Positions 11,796 to 24,350 are shown, counted from the first letter of the stretch. The stretch is DNA of 64,000 bases from Flaccisagitta enflata (GCA_965153355.1 OZ231126.1:13516001-13580000), one strand, 5' to 3'. Notes: generated by a model from the letters alone, not told the origin. Program-made: numbers and translations.

Positions 11796-11960
11796 AGAAA
11801 AAGAGGAAGAGGAAGAAGAAGAAGAAGAAGAAGAAGAAGAAGAAGAAGAAGAAGAAGAAGAAGAAGAAGAAGATGAAGAAGGAGGAAGAAGAGGAGAAGG
11901 AGAAAATCTTACATATGTGTGAAAGCATAGGTCAACAGCCCCCTCGGGGCCACTGCCCAA
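11650..11960. mobile_element. Half family A element with (GAA)n expansion
   Basis: A few 20-bp units are followed by (GAA)n at 11718-11873, then GGAGAAAAT, CATATGTGTGAAAGCATAGG and the hairpin block. The GAA run sits exactly where other A copies have GAGGAGAAGGAGAAAAT. The Glu and Lys frames are repeat translations. Confidence 0.7.
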
Positions 11961-12032
11961 AAAGGAACAAAATGACAACAAAATTTTCCATTACAAAAAA
12001 TTTGGGTGATGTCAAGTAAGTTGCATCTCCCT

Positions 12033-12036
<4 letters not shown>

Positions 12037-12096
<60 letters not shown>

Positions 12097-12135
12097 TTTC
12101 TCTCTGTCTGTCTGTCTCTCTCTCTCTCTCTCAAT
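12037..12135. repeat. (CT)n microsatellite
   Basis: Dinucleotide run with TCTG interruptions near its right end, inside the 2.9-kb element. Confidence 0.9.
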
Positions 12136-12411
12136 GTTCTTGTATGGAAAAAGTTGTACAAAAAGTTTTTTGTTGGCTCTAGATTTTTATAAAGAGTGAA
12201 ATTTGAGGAATTATTGTTGCATTTTAAGGGTGCTTTCTACAAATTAACAGCGGGTATTCACCACGCATATCTATAAGTATTAGCTGATTAGCTGGTTTGT
12301 TGGTCTTCCAGTCTTTTTGTCAGCTGTACTTGAGTTGAAAAGTTTCTAAGACACACGCTTTTCCTATGACCTTGATGCAATTGAATAGATAGAGCGAATT
12401 TAGTAACTTAC

Positions 12412-12582
12412 CCTGCTCAAGTGCCTCATTCTGTCAATATCACTGCTCCTGTCTGGCCACACAAACATTACAAAGAATGCACAAAGAATACACCGATTTG
12501 AGGAAACACCATGCATCAGTGGGGAGTTTAACCAACATATCTCTGGCTGGGCACTGTGGGCAGGATCAGTGATGTAGCCCAT
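12412..12582 (-). CDS. Possible exon inside the 2.9-kb element
   Basis: A 171-base minus-strand segment (57 codons, phase 0 at both ends) starts with ATG after an acceptor-like TTACCTTAAAG and ends at a strong donor (CAGG/GTAAGT). It reads MGYITDPAHS, several Cys and Trp, and ends RMRHLSR. I recognise no domain. It is just inside the right TIR, so it could belong to the element's original gene or be captured host sequence. Weak. Confidence 0.3.
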
Positions 12583-12774
12583 CTTTAAGGTAAATGAATC
12601 ACTTGGACAGGGGCAGTTTTTCAGAATTTCAACAGCAACAACCACCTTGGTGCGGAACGCTAGAAATTAATCTGAGGTCATTTTCCTTAAAACTGAGGGA
12701 TTTTTGTGAAAAGTGGGTGATATTCTGAGCCACTGCGATGCCTGGAGAAAATTGTATGCCGAACAAGCCCCCCA

Positions 12775-13590
12775 GTGACAAATCTACTGTTTGATAGTAA
12801 CATTGCCCTGTGCTTGATTTGCTGGCAGAGCGTTTTCCTCGACTCCGTCATTCATGGCAGCATGACTGAGATGACTGAGCGACAGAGTGACAGAGTGACA
12901 AACTTACTGTTTGATAGTAACATTGCCCTGTGCTTGGTTTGCTGGCAGAGTGTTCTCCTCGACTCCGTCATTCATGGCTGCTTGAATGAGATGACTCAGT
13001 GACAGACTGATAGGGTGACAAACTTGCTGTTTGATAGTAAAATTGCCCGGTGCTTGATTTGCTGGCTGGGCGTTTTCCTCGACGCCGTCATTCATGGCAA
13101 CGTGGATGAGAAAACTGAGTGACAGGGTGACAAATCTACTGTTTGATAGTAACATTGCCCTGTGCTTGGTTTGATGGCAGAGTGTTCTCCTCTACTCCGT
13201 CATTCATGGCTGCTTGAATGAGATGACTCAGTGACAGAGTGACAGAGTGACAAACTTGCTGTTTGATAGTAAAATTGCCCCGTGCTTGATTTGCTGGCTG
13301 GGCGTTTTCCTCGACGCCATCATTCATGGCAACGTGGATGAGAAAACTGAGTGACAGGGTGACAAATCTACTGTTTGATAGTAACATTGCCCTGTGCTTG
13401 GTTTGATGGCAGAGTGTTCTCCTCTACTCCGTCATTCATGGCTGCTTGAATGAGATGACTCAGTGACAGAGTGACAGAGTAACAAACTTGCTGTTTGATA
13501 GTAAAATTGCCCTGTGCTTGATTTGCTGGCAGAGCCTTTTCCTCGACTCCGTCATTCATGGCTGCTTGGGTGAAATTCCCCAAATCTCAA
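12775..13590. repeat. 232-bp tandem array, right part
   Basis: Resumes after the element with the 9-bp duplicate GTGACAAAT and the same dimeric units. Copies are slightly more diverged (for example TTTGATGGC for TTTGCTGGC) and end near GCTGCTTGGGTGA. Confidence 0.95.
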
Positions 13591-14596
13591 ATACAATCAC
13601 ATGTCTGGTTCAAGGGTCCAAATTGGATTCAACGCGTGGCCGAAGGTACTATCTAGGCATGAGTTATATCTACATCTACAAAAACATGGAAATAATACAT
13701 AATGTTAACTTAGTCCAATGGAAATTGAATTGTAGTTGCTTGACTCTTCAATTAAGATATTATTTCACTGGACAGATGAGATGTTTTTACATCCAACGAC
13801 CGATGGGGGAGCTACTTGGATTCCATGTGGCCATTGACACGTAACGAAATAAGCGAGTAACAAATTGAGTGCAGAGAGAGCACTGAAAGTAGTGTTTGCC
13901 ACTCAATGTGTAGTCATTGAAAGCTACCGTCAAATGACATTCAAAAAATGGCCTGAAACATTCATAAGCCTGCAAAGAAATGAATTGTAAGTTCCTTCAT
14001 TCATAAAGATTGCAGAGTCGTTTTTTGGAGCAACAAGTCTCAAGCGTCATGAACCTTGCAAACACAGACCTGAATCCAGATAATATGACAAAATTTGTTG
14101 TTCTTGAAATTCATTGTTTACGTTTAGGCTTGAGATTCGGTGATTCACCAACCGAAAAAACGGTGGAGTGATAGCAAAAAATCCCTGATTCAGTGATTAG
14201 GATTTTCGGTTATTCACCGTCTTTCTCTCATCCATAAGCTGTTTTTTTCTCTTTGCATTACTTGCTGTGATGCTCATTAATATATGCATGGCGGGACAGT
14301 TTTGCCCATAATCAAATTTCAAGGGAGAAAAATCCACAATTCTGAGGTTGCTTTGGTGACCAGGAAACAGTACCTGTTACCAGTTTTACTCAGCACCTCT
14401 TTGTTTTACCCAACATGAGTTATGGCAACAACATCTTTGACTTGTTGTATCATCCTCTTGTATGTATTCAATTATTCATTGTGGGCATCAATTCCATTTA
14501 CAAAAGAAAAAAAAAGAAATGAGGAATTAGAAGAAGAAGAAGATGGCAGGCAGATTGACAGACAGACAGACAGGCAGGCAGACAAAGAGAGAGACG

Positions 14597-14649
<53 letters not shown>

Positions 14650-14994
14650 GCTGAAGTAAAACTATCAGACGAAACAATCAAGAACAAAGATAGTCAAATA
14701 GATCAAAAACTATACTCTAAGAAAAAATTATGAAAGAACCTTTTTTTCTATTTAAAGGCATAAGTCATTACGATATCAATGATGCCATCACAGAGTGGGT
14801 GAGACCTCTCAATTTTGTTTGTTTAGGAGCAATGTGAACGAAATTCAGATGGCACATAGAGGTTGTAAATGTACAAGAAAAATTTGAAAAACTATCCACC
14901 TCTTTAATTTGTTATCATCTGCAAACTCATCACAACATCGTACTTGAGGAAAAAAATGTGCTGTCGATGATTGGTGCCCTAAATAGAAACCAAC
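13591..14994. other. No gene recognised; one GA microsatellite
   Basis: AT-rich unique-looking sequence with (GA)n at about 14598-14648 preceded by (GACA)n. Frames at 13488-13844 and 14422-14733 have no domain or splice support. Confidence 0.5.
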
Positions 14995-15725
14995 CATTTT
15001 TGTGTCATGGTAGTGTTTTTTTCATCTCACCTCGAGCTTTGAATAAAATGGTTTTAAAAGGAATGATTTGGCACACAAATTTGTAACGGTAGCAAAAAAA
15101 AAAAAGGAACAAAATGTTTTTTAAAGATTCAAAAGCATCCAATGAGAAAAACATAGCAAAATCCATGACCGTTTGAAAGCTCTGCGAAAGATCTTCAAAA
15201 TGAGACCATGCTGGCTGTTCTGTCTTTATTCGTTAAGTAATGAGACAGCAATAAAGAAGAGGTGGTCATGAATGTAAAAGTTGAAGTCATAGAAGTTGTT
15301 CCTCTTTGTTATTCTATAAAAAAAGATAGAAAAATAATAATTTAAACTTTTTTCTTAGTGTAATTTATAGATTTTTTAATTTTCTTTCATTCTAAACCAA
15401 TCCCAGATCTGTATCTCAAACCGTTTAAAAGTTAGAGCATGTTAAAGTTAACCACTATTTTTTCAAAACTTTTTTATTCAATCTGACCGCAAATTGAATA
15501 TGGCAATGTTTTCATTCATTCTTACGCCATTTCTAAACGGATAAAGCTAGAATGACCAGCAACGTCGCATATGAAAGATCTTTTGCATAACTTTCAAACG
15601 GTCATGGATTTTTTATAGTTAGAGTCATCACTTTAGCAAAAATCATCAAAACAATTTGTTTCGTTTTTTTTTTTTGCTACCGTTATACATTAGTACTCAC
15701 TAAAAACCATGATATTTGTCATTTA
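14995..15725. mobile_element. Foldback (MITE-like) element
   Basis: Inverted arms share TAACGGTAGCAAAAAAAAAA (15087 on; inverted near 15670-15690) and CCATGACCGTTTGAAAG; an outer ATCATGG/CCATGAT match is imperfect. No ORF. Confidence 0.65.
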
Positions 15726-15989
15726 TTTTGCAACATGTTTTCATCACTTAGAAATAGGGATAGAAATAGAAAAAGTGAATAGCTGCAGCTAAGAAATCAC
15801 TGAAAAAAAACCGAAAAAACGGTGGTGATAACGGAAAATCGCCAAAAATTGGTGGTGATTGAAAAGCCGCGTCACTCTCATCTCTATTTACGTTCAAAGT
15901 TGTATTGCTAGGATTTTTCGTAGACAGTGCATTTCACTAAACAGAGAAAACACAAGTTAATAAAGTTGCTTTTCTACTGCTCTTCATTT

Positions 15990-16205
15990 TTAGTCGCGTG
16001 CACGCAACGCTACAACCCGCTCTGTCTGTCGGTCCGTCGGTCCGTCGGTCCGTCCGTCAGTTGGTCCGTCACACTTAGCTTTTTCGGCGTTTACAGGCGG
16101 TTTTTCGGTTACTGCTCCTGCCCAACTACTTATTTGGTCTATTTCATCACTGTCCCTGCCCACCCGCACGCGACTAAGATAGCCGTGTATCCGGCCTTGT
16201 TTACC
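15990..16205 (-). mobile_element. Family C repeat (minus orientation)
   Basis: Full-length: TTTTTAGTCGCGTGCACGC, (GGTCCGTC)n, CGGCGTTTACAGG, CACTGTCCCTGCCCACCCGC, ending GTGTATCCGGCCTTGTTT, and directly abutting the next family A element. Confidence 0.75.
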
Positions 16206-16795
16206 TTTTGGGCAGCGGCCCCGAAGGGGTCGATGACCTATGCTTTCACACATATGGGGATTTTCTCCTTCTCCTTCTCCTTCTCCTATGTCCCCCCCCC
16301 TCAAATCCCAGTCTCGAGGCCCAAATTCCAGTCTCAAGGCCCAAATCCCAGTCGCGAGGCCCAAATCCCAGCCTCAAGGCCCAAATCCTAGCCTCAAGGC
16401 CCAAATCCTAGCCTCAAGGCCCAGATTTCAGTCTTGAAGCCCAAATCTCAGCCTCAACGTCAAAATTTCAGCCAAGAGGCCCAGATCCCGGCCTTGAGGC
16501 CCAAATCTCAGCCTCCAGGCTAGGATTTGGGCCTTGAGGCTAGGATTTGGGCCTTGAGGCTGGAATTTGGGCCTCGAGACTGGGATTTGGGCTTTGAGAC
16601 TGGAATTTGGGCCTCGAGACTGGGATTTGAGGGGGGGAGGGACGGAGGAGGAGGAGAAGGAGAAGGAGAAAATCCCCCATATGTGTGACCCCTTCGGGGC
16701 CGCTGCCCTGCTCCCCCCTCAACTTCAACCACAACCTACTTAGGCAGGGCACGGGTACCGCTGACCATCTAACGCTTTTGCGACTATTTTACCTG
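16203..16795. mobile_element. Family A foldback, near-complete copy
   Basis: GGGCAGCGGCCCCGAAGGGG, CACACATATGGGGATTTTCT and CCTTCTCCTTCTCC, then about nine 20-bp units (CTCAAGGCCCAAATCC). The orientation switches near 16515 and the same blocks return inverted. Only the right side carries the outer block CAACTTCAACCACAACCTAC, GGGTACCGCTGACC, CTTTTGCGACTATT. Confidence 0.85.
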
Positions 16796-16799
16796 TTCA

Positions 16800-18140
16800 G
16801 TGTACACGTGATGCGTAGCTAGATCACTCAGTAATGAACCAGCTGTGATACGACAAAAGCCTTGACCGTTTTTGTAATGCCCCCCCCCCCCCTGTGACGT
16901 TCATTCCCCACTCATTTCTTTACTACTCCACTCAAATCCTCACACATCTACCGCGTCTCCTTCACACTTGAAGAGAGCTGAGAGAAAGAAAAGTCTTTTT
17001 TAAGGTGTTTTCTCTCCAAGTTTCGTTTTCACTGACCTCAGAACCATAAATTTTCATTCGGCCCGTGAAAAAAAGGAGACAGAGAAGCAAGGCCAGGCAC
17101 AGATAGAGAGGAATAGCCACATAGATAGAAACGGGGAAGGAGGAGGTGGTGCGCGAGAAAGACCGTGATTATAAGGACGAGGTAACTTGTAAAAAAGGGT
17201 CGGGTAGTGTACCGGGTAGGATTAAGAAGTGAAGATGTGGGAGTAGCTTTGTAGTCGTTTGCCAAGCAATTCTATAACAGGGTTTGTCCGTAGGAAAGTA
17301 GGTAGGTCCGTCCGTAACGCGAACATTTGAAGGACGCGAAATCGGCAGGAATAGCGATTTCTAAGCATTACTGCCCCTGCCCAGCTACATTAAAGCTCCG
17401 CCCACTCGCATACTGCTCCTGCCCACTTGTACAACTGCACTTGCCCACCCGCAAATAACTACTTATTGACCGTGTATCCGGCCTTGTTGTTAATCAAAAC
17501 GGCGTTGTAAAAAGATATCGGGTGATGCAAGAGTACCGGCTGTAACTTAATAACTCTTCAGTCGTTAGGACACTTGGCAAATGTTCAGAGAGTATCAAAT
17601 GATAAGATTTGAATCAATGTCTAATGAACGGTGAAACAAGCTGCAAGATGGCATTTAACTAATTGGTATCATCTAGTAAAATTGAATCCCGCAATAATGG
17701 ATGTCAAGGGATCGACAAATTTTATAAGTTATAGGCGGATTTATGCATGTGCTCATCTTTTTCAACATCGAAAGGGCTTGAGGGGAATTTCAAGGCAAGA
17801 GGGGTTGCTTTTCTCAGACAGGGGGGGGGGGACAAACACATTTGGAATATCTATCGTTTTAAGCGGAAAAAAAAGTCAAAGGCTCTCATACTTACGATAA
17901 CATGTTGAGAGAGAGAAAGAGAGAAAAAGTCGTAAAAAATGTTGAGATAAAGCGCAAACAAAAGAAAATTCGTGGGACGATTAAAAAAAGGACAAAGGTA
18001 AAAACGGGTAAACAGGGAAAAAGAAGAAAGGAGGAAAGGAAAATAGAAAGAAAGAAACTAAAAAAAGAGAGAAAATTCGATGTGGAAAAGATGAGGACAG
18101 GGATTTCACTTTGGGGACGAGCAAATGGCCCGTGCTCGGG
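16800..18140. other. No gene recognised; one family C copy
   Basis: A diverged family C copy at about 17281-17490 ends CCGTGTATCCGGCCTTGTTG. A minus-strand frame at 17038-17265 has a hydrophobic stretch but no splice or domain support. The Lys/Arg-rich frame at 17902-18140 is compositional. Confidence 0.5.
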
Positions 18141-18143
18141 ACA

Positions 18144-18148
<5 letters not shown>

Positions 18149-18207
<59 letters not shown>

Positions 18208-18241
18208 CGAGAGCGAGAGCGAGAGAGAGAGAGAGAGAGAG
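18149..18241. repeat. (GA)n microsatellite with GAGC interruptions
   Basis: Dinucleotide run; four GCGA interruptions near 18200-18222. Confidence 0.9.
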
Positions 18242-18934
18242 GTCGGATACTCCGAGAAAACTACGAGCAAAAAAATGGGCAAGCAGACGTACAGACAAAA
18301 TAGGCCTATATAAACTCATTCATAATTGTACATGCACTCATACATGCAGATTGTAACAGATAGCCAGTCAATTGCTTGGGGCTTGGGGCAGGGGCAGAAA
18401 GACGCATTGCCAGACAATTCAGCTTGAGCGTGACGGACCCAGAGACAGAAAAACTAATGAACTGACGGGGGCGGACAAAGCCTCCGCAACTTAGAAACAT
18501 CACAAGGTCATTAGATCTATGTCCGGTGCGTCAGCATTTTCAAACAAACCAAGCAGACAGACGGACAAACAATTTTTTTTCAAAAAGACATTCAAAATAG
18601 CCATTTATTCCACAAAAATTCTTTTCTACCATTCAGAGACATGAAAAACGCTTTAAAAAGCCTTTGCATAGGAAATATCTCATGCCACTCGTTGCTAGCA
18701 AAAGCGGCCAGTCTCTAAGTCATAAGAGAGAATTGCTTTTTTTTCTTTTTTGATTTTTTTTTTATACAATAAAAAAAACAACATGTCACAGTAGTGTAAG
18801 TCAAAGGAAATGGTACACCGGTTTTGGCCTATTTTCATCAGCCACGTCAGGCAAGTATTTTGACTAGCCAGAGGCGGGACTTTTTAAATAAACTTTAATA
18901 TCAAAGTTATTTTAATCATCTTAGATGAAATAGT
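18242..18934. other. No gene recognised
   Basis: AT-rich sequence with fragments of the interspersed families (for example GGGGCAGGGGCAG near 18384 and a GACGGAC stretch near 18560). Nothing coding seen. Confidence 0.4.
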
Positions 18935-19017
18935 TTTGAGACGGACCGATGGACGGACCGACCGACGGACCGACCGAAAAGTGGCTTGTATAGTCGCGTA
19001 GCACGCGACTAAAAAGG
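18935..19017 (+). mobile_element. Partial family C repeat
   Basis: GACGGACCGATGGACGGACC then GTCGCGTAGCACGCGACTAA; the ACAAGGCCGG half is absent. Confidence 0.6.
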
Positions 19018-19605
<588 letters not shown>

Positions 19606-19775
19606 GTTGGCCAAGGTGGTCCTGTGAAACTTTGGGTCTAAATTGTCTTGGAGATAAGACAAGCAACAACTTTGCAGCATCTTAGGAGGCACAACAAACG
19701 AAAGGGACAGTCTGAATAATAACAACAACGAGAACGACGACTACGACGACGACGACGACGATGGCGACGCGAAGG

Positions 19776-19777
<2 letters not shown>

Positions 19778-19852
<75 letters not shown>

Positions 19853-20160
19853 TATCTCGCGAGTTGGACCATTTGTTTTCTCCAGGTGGCGTTTTTGTGT
19901 TTCGGCGACGACCAAATCTACGAAATCAGCGCGTGGCCAAAATTGTTGTGGGAAAAATTGTTGTGGGCAAAAGTTTTCGTGGGCAAAGTTGTTGTGGGCA
20001 AAATTGTTGTGAACAAAATTGTTGTGGGCAAAATTGTTTCAGGCAAAGTTGTTGTGACCAAAATTGTTGTAGGCAAAATTGTTGTGGGCGAAATTGTTGT
20101 GGGTAGAACTGTTGTGTGCGATGATTGTTGTGGGCAAAACTGCAGTGGGCAAATTTTGCC
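19778..20160. repeat. (GA)n followed by a 15-bp minisatellite
   Basis: (GA)n at 19778-19851. At about 19935-20160, about 14 copies of a unit near GGGCAAAATTGTTGT. The frames repeating PTTIL or GKIVV are translations of this array. Confidence 0.85.
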
Positions 20161-20254
20161 GTGGACGATGACTTTTGTGGACAATAATGATTGTTGTTAT
20201 CAATGTTGTGACCGATTAATGTTGTTTCGGATCCCGCCTCCCTCTTTTTCTTTC

Positions 20255-20440
20255 GTTTCGGTCGGTTGCTCTGTCCATTGGTCCGTCCGTCCGTCCCTCC
20301 ATCCATGATTCTTGACTTTATGTGCTCCTGCCCACCCGTCCGCTACAGTATTTTCTCCCTTGGTTACTTGTTTCTTCTAGGAGTGGCAACAACAAGAACA
20401 AGCTCAATACAGGGCATAAGTCGCGGACGGTTGGGCAGGG
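20255..20440 (-). mobile_element. Diverged family C repeat(s)
   Basis: GGTCCGTCCGTCCGTCCC and CTCCTGCCCACCCG in minus orientation, then a short plus-oriented piece (CAGGGCATAAGTCGCGGACG, GGGCAGGGGCAG). Confidence 0.45.
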
Positions 20441-20589
20441 GCAGTGCTGCAGTACTACAAAAGTACGGTAGTACATTTTTTCACACCTACAAACCTAGCA
20501 GTGACCTAAAAAACTATCAACCAGAGAAAAAAGATGGTATTTCAAAAATGTTTCAAACAGACGAACCAAACGACCGAAAAAGAACACTG

Positions 20590-21005
20590 TGTACAAATTA
20601 TTGCAATACTACGCGAATAATAGAAAAAGCCGCACCCTTTTTTAGCTGAATGGAAGAGACACAAAAAATAAGTAAATTTTTTTTTTCAACTGATTTTAAT
20701 GATTTTCGAATTTTCTTTCATTCTAGACCAACTGTCTCTATCTCAAACCGTCTAGGAGATAGAGCTTGCCAAAGTAAACTTCTCTTTTGCAAAAATGCAA
20801 AAATGCAAAAATAGGATTGCAAAATTGAAAATGGCAAAGTTTATGCCATTTCTAAACGAATAACGCTAGAAATACCAGATTAAAGCCAAATGAAAGATCT
20901 CTTTAAGATCTTCAAAATCTTCTAACATTTTGTTTAATTATTTTAAGATTTAGTATGATAAATTGTCATTTAAAAGTGCGGCTTTTTTTTTATTCGCGTA
21001 ATAGA
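20590..21005. mobile_element. Foldback (MITE-like) element
   Basis: Left TACGCGAATAATAGAAAAAG with CCGCAC; right GTGCGGC, poly-T and TTATTCGCGTA, inverted. Inner segments share AAATGAAAGATCT-type blocks. No ORF. Confidence 0.65.
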
Positions 21006-21043
21006 TTTCAAAACAGCCTTCCTTGATCTCATTTTGATTTGCC

Positions 21044-21550
21044 TTGTTGATTGATGATTTTGTTACTTGGCGTCACTATAGGGCCCAATTCATCGCCGTC
21101 TTTTCTGTTGTCCACATGCCTGTTGTCCTTTTGTCTATTGTCCTTTTCCCTGTTGTCCTTCTCTCTATTGTCCTTTTGTCTGTTGTTTGTTTTGTTTCCT
21201 TGATTGATCAATCTACCACTGAAAGGTTCAATACATTGTCACTGAGAAATAGAATTCCTTTCCTTTCCGGTTGTCCTTTTGTCTGCTACCCTTTAGTATG
21301 TTGTCATTTTGTTTGGCGCCGTCGATTGATCATTGTGCATGTGTCACTTGGAGTCGCTACTGGGTGTATATTATCGCCGGTGAGCGCGTGCGCAGATTCG
21401 GCCTGTGAAATGTTGCGCGATGTCGCTCCGCTCGTTGAATGCCAGCCTTCATACTCATCAGTCGACAGACGCCGAAAAAAATATGGTGGCGGAAGGGTAG
21501 GAGGGGAAAAGAGCGTTTTTTTTTCAATGAAATCTACGCGTACGTACGTG
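21044..21550 (+). CDS. Weak open frame, possibly with an exon
   Basis: An uninterrupted plus-strand frame begins with a 17-bp TTGTCCTTTTGTCTGTT minisatellite (21100-21190). Near 21350-21480 it contains a more protein-like stretch with several Cys (SACADSACEMLRDVAPLVEC). A possible acceptor (GTGCGCAG) lies inside. No domain recognised; it dissolves into (TTC)n at 21594. Confidence 0.18.
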
Positions 21551-21593
21551 TGGGAGGTCTATCCCCTGTCTACCTATTCTCTTCTTATTTTTC

Positions 21594-21745
21594 TTCTTCT
21601 TCTTTTGCTTCTTCTTCTTCTTCTTCTTCTTTCTCTTCTTCCTCTTCTTCTTCTTCTTCTTCATCTTCTTCTTCTTCTTCTTCTTCTTCTTCTTCTTCTT
21701 CTTCTTCTTCTTCTTCTTCTTCTCCTTCTTCTTCTTCTCCTTTTT
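21594..21745. repeat. (TTC)n microsatellite
   Basis: Trinucleotide run with a few interruptions, ending at the hairpin block of the next family A element. Confidence 0.9.
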
Positions 21746-21747
21746 GC

Positions 21748-22395
21748 GCAGCGGCCCCAAAGGGGCCGGTGACCTATGCTTTCACACAAAGGGGAAATTT
21801 CTGTTTCTTCTCCTTCTTCTCTGCACGTCCCCCCCCCCTTTTGAGGCTCAAACCCCAGCCTTGAGGCTCAAATCACAGCCTCAAGGCTCAAATTCCAGCC
21901 TTGAGGCTGAAATTCCAACCTCGAGACTCAAATTCCAGCCTCTAGGCTGAAATTCCAGCCTCAAGGCTTAAATAACAACCTCAAGACTCAAATTCCAGCC
22001 TCAAGGCTCAAACTCCAACATCTAAGCTCAAATCTCAGTCTTGAGGCTCAAATCCCAGCCTTGAGGCTCAAATCCCAGCCTTGAGGCTCAAATCCCTGCC
22101 TTTAGGCTCAAATCCCAGCCTTGAGGCTCAAATCCCAGCCTCAAAGTTCAAATCCCAACCTTGAGGTTCAAATCCCATCCTTGAGGCTCCAATCCTAGCT
22201 TTGTGGCTCAAATCCCAGCTTCAAGGCTCAAATCCTTTGGCAAGGCTCAAATTCCAGCCTCAAGCTTCAAAACTTACTGAGCGTAGGTCATCGGTCCCTT
22301 TGGGGCCGCTGCCCCTCTCACCATCGCCCTCACATACACCAACACAAGGGCAATGGGTACCACTGACCATCTAAAGCTTTTGCGACTATTCTGCT
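21748..22395. mobile_element. Family A element with about 20 same-orientation units
   Basis: GCGCAGCGGCCCCAAAGGGG, GACCTATGCTTTCACACA, then many 20-bp units of the form CTTGAGGCTCAAATCCCAG, all in one orientation. It ends with the inverted hairpin block, GTACCACTGACCATCTAAAG and CTTTTGCGACTATT. The second arm orientation is missing. Confidence 0.8.
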
Positions 22396-22431
22396 TCTGC
22401 TTTTGCTTCTTGTTCTTCTTCCTCTACTTCC

Positions 22432-22960
22432 CCTTTGGGTGCTTCGCATAGCAAAAGTTGGTTATTTCTTTTCGCCCTCTTTACCTAATCTGGAGTGACC
22501 AATTTTAGGACCCTTATCATTTTTGTTTTATCAAAAATCATTCATCTTCCATTTTTTAGAAAATTGCTTTTGAGGACCTAATTTGCATAATGCAGTGGGA
22601 TAAAACAATATGCTGACATTGTTTGAATCAGCTTTCATAATTTTCTACTCTTCACAGAATTGCAATTCTGCCTTTTCATTTGCTCTTTCATAACTTACGT
22701 TCTGATATTTTAGTTTAGTTTTTCATATATCATGATTTTCTTAAAATAAATAATTGTCCTTTTTGTAACAAAACTTCACATGATTTTGCTGAATTCTGGG
22801 AAATCAGTGGAAACTTTAAGGCTAGAACAAAAACGGAAGATGAAGGAATTTTGAAAAAAGGAAAATGGTCATCTTCATGATTTTTGCTCCTCCACATTAC
22901 CTAAGTAGGGTGAAGAGATACTCCCAACTTTTGCTATGTGAAGCACCCAGACTTCCCCCT
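22432..22960. mobile_element. Foldback (MITE-like) element
   Basis: Left GGGTGCTTCGCATAGCAAAA with GTTGG; right CCAACTTTTGCTATGTGAAG with CACCC, inverted. Inner arms share CATCTTCC/GGAAGATG. Related inner sequence (TTCATCTTCCGTTTTT) recurs in the element at 24875. Confidence 0.75.
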
Positions 22961-23142
22961 CTTTCTTCTCTTCTTCTTCTTCTTCTTGTTTTTCTTCTCT
23001 TCATTTCTTTTACGTTTTCCCATTACTACATTAGTAAGTTTAGGGCGTGTCCGCATTCGTCCTGAAAAACACGTTTTTCATAATCATGATTTTCCGCCAT
23101 TACACAATGATTAAGACTAATCTTGATTTTTCTGTTTGGTGT

Positions 23143-23561
23143 TGCTCTGCTGGTCTTGTGGTTAAGTCACTGGGAATTGTCATGAAGGAAAGGAGTTCGA
23201 ATCCTGCCGTCGTATCTAGCATTTTGATGAGACCATTAAACCCCATTTGAGCCTCAAAAAAGGTGTTGGTTATGAAGCTGTTGATATTGGCGTGGCCGAC
23301 AGTATAAATGGTTCCTGAAGCGACCTCAACCGTTGCAGCAGCAGCAACAGAATTGGCAGCAGCAGCAGAAGCAGCAGCGACAGTAAGGGCAGCAGCTGCT
23401 ACAGAAGCGGCAGCAGCGATAGGAGTGGCAGCGAAAGCAGCAGCAGCGATAGGAGTGGCAGCAAAAGCAGCAGCAGTGACAGGGGTGGCAGCAAAAGCAG
23501 CAGCAGCAGTGACAGGGGTGGCAGCAGTTGAGTAGTTGAAGCAGCATTGGCAACTGCAGGG

Positions 23562-23656
<95 letters not shown>

Positions 23657-23826
23657 GCCAAGAAATAGTTTAACTCATTCAGAGAGGAGGTTATTCGTCT
23701 GCATGGAGCAGCGGTAGCTTCCATGCCTCCAAGTTGAAAGGTACCTGGTTCTAATCCCATTGAAGCAGACACCATGTTCCTAATTTTTGTTGCTGTTGTT
23801 GTGCTTTTTTCTGCTGTTGTTGTTGT

Positions 23827-23921
<95 letters not shown>

Positions 23922-24255
23922 GAGCTCACATAAAAGACATCCTCCTATTTAAAAAATCTATAACATGTGCCTTTATGGAGCGGTGGTAGCTACCTGTCAC
24001 TTACATTGTAGGGTACCAGGATCAATTCCCACCAGGACATATACAACATGACCACATTCAAATTGTAATTTTTTGGTGTGTCGTGACGTTTTTTTTTAGT
24101 TAACCACATCAAGGTATACATGTTTGTACCCAAGACTTCATGGAGGTGTGGTAGTTCCCGGGCCTTTGGGTGGGCGGGGATCAAGATCGAATCTGCTAGA
24201 AGTACTATTGGCATGATTGACTTCAAATTTTTTTTAAACGGCAGTAAGGTCACCG

Positions 24256-24350
<95 letters not shown>

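Larger units (their letters stand above)
9838..12774. mobile_element. 2.9-kb TIR transposon-like element with nested repeats
   Basis: The left end (9838-9970) and right end (12642-12774) are inverted repeats of about 133 bp, about 85% similar by eye (shared GGCATCGCAGTG, AATATCACCCACTT, AAGGAAAATGACCTCA, GTTCCGCACCAAGG). GTGACAAAT directly flanks both ends (9829-9837 and 12775-12783) and fits a 9-bp target duplication inside the 232-bp array. 9-bp duplications and long TIRs are typical of Mutator-like elements; no transposase is visible, so it is probably non-autonomous. The interior carries a family D pair, a family B foldback, a nested family A, and CT and GAA microsatellites. Confidence 0.85.

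Noticed and set aside
11518-12019. Poly-Glu, poly-Lys and poly-Ser proteins
   Set aside because: Translations of (GAA)n within a family A element.
17038-17265. Minus-strand frame with a hydrophobic segment
   Set aside because: No acceptor, donor or domain; codon pattern not distinctive.
23143-24205. Functional tRNA genes
   Set aside because: A- and B-box-like motifs are present, but acceptor and anticodon stems do not pair convincingly by eye.
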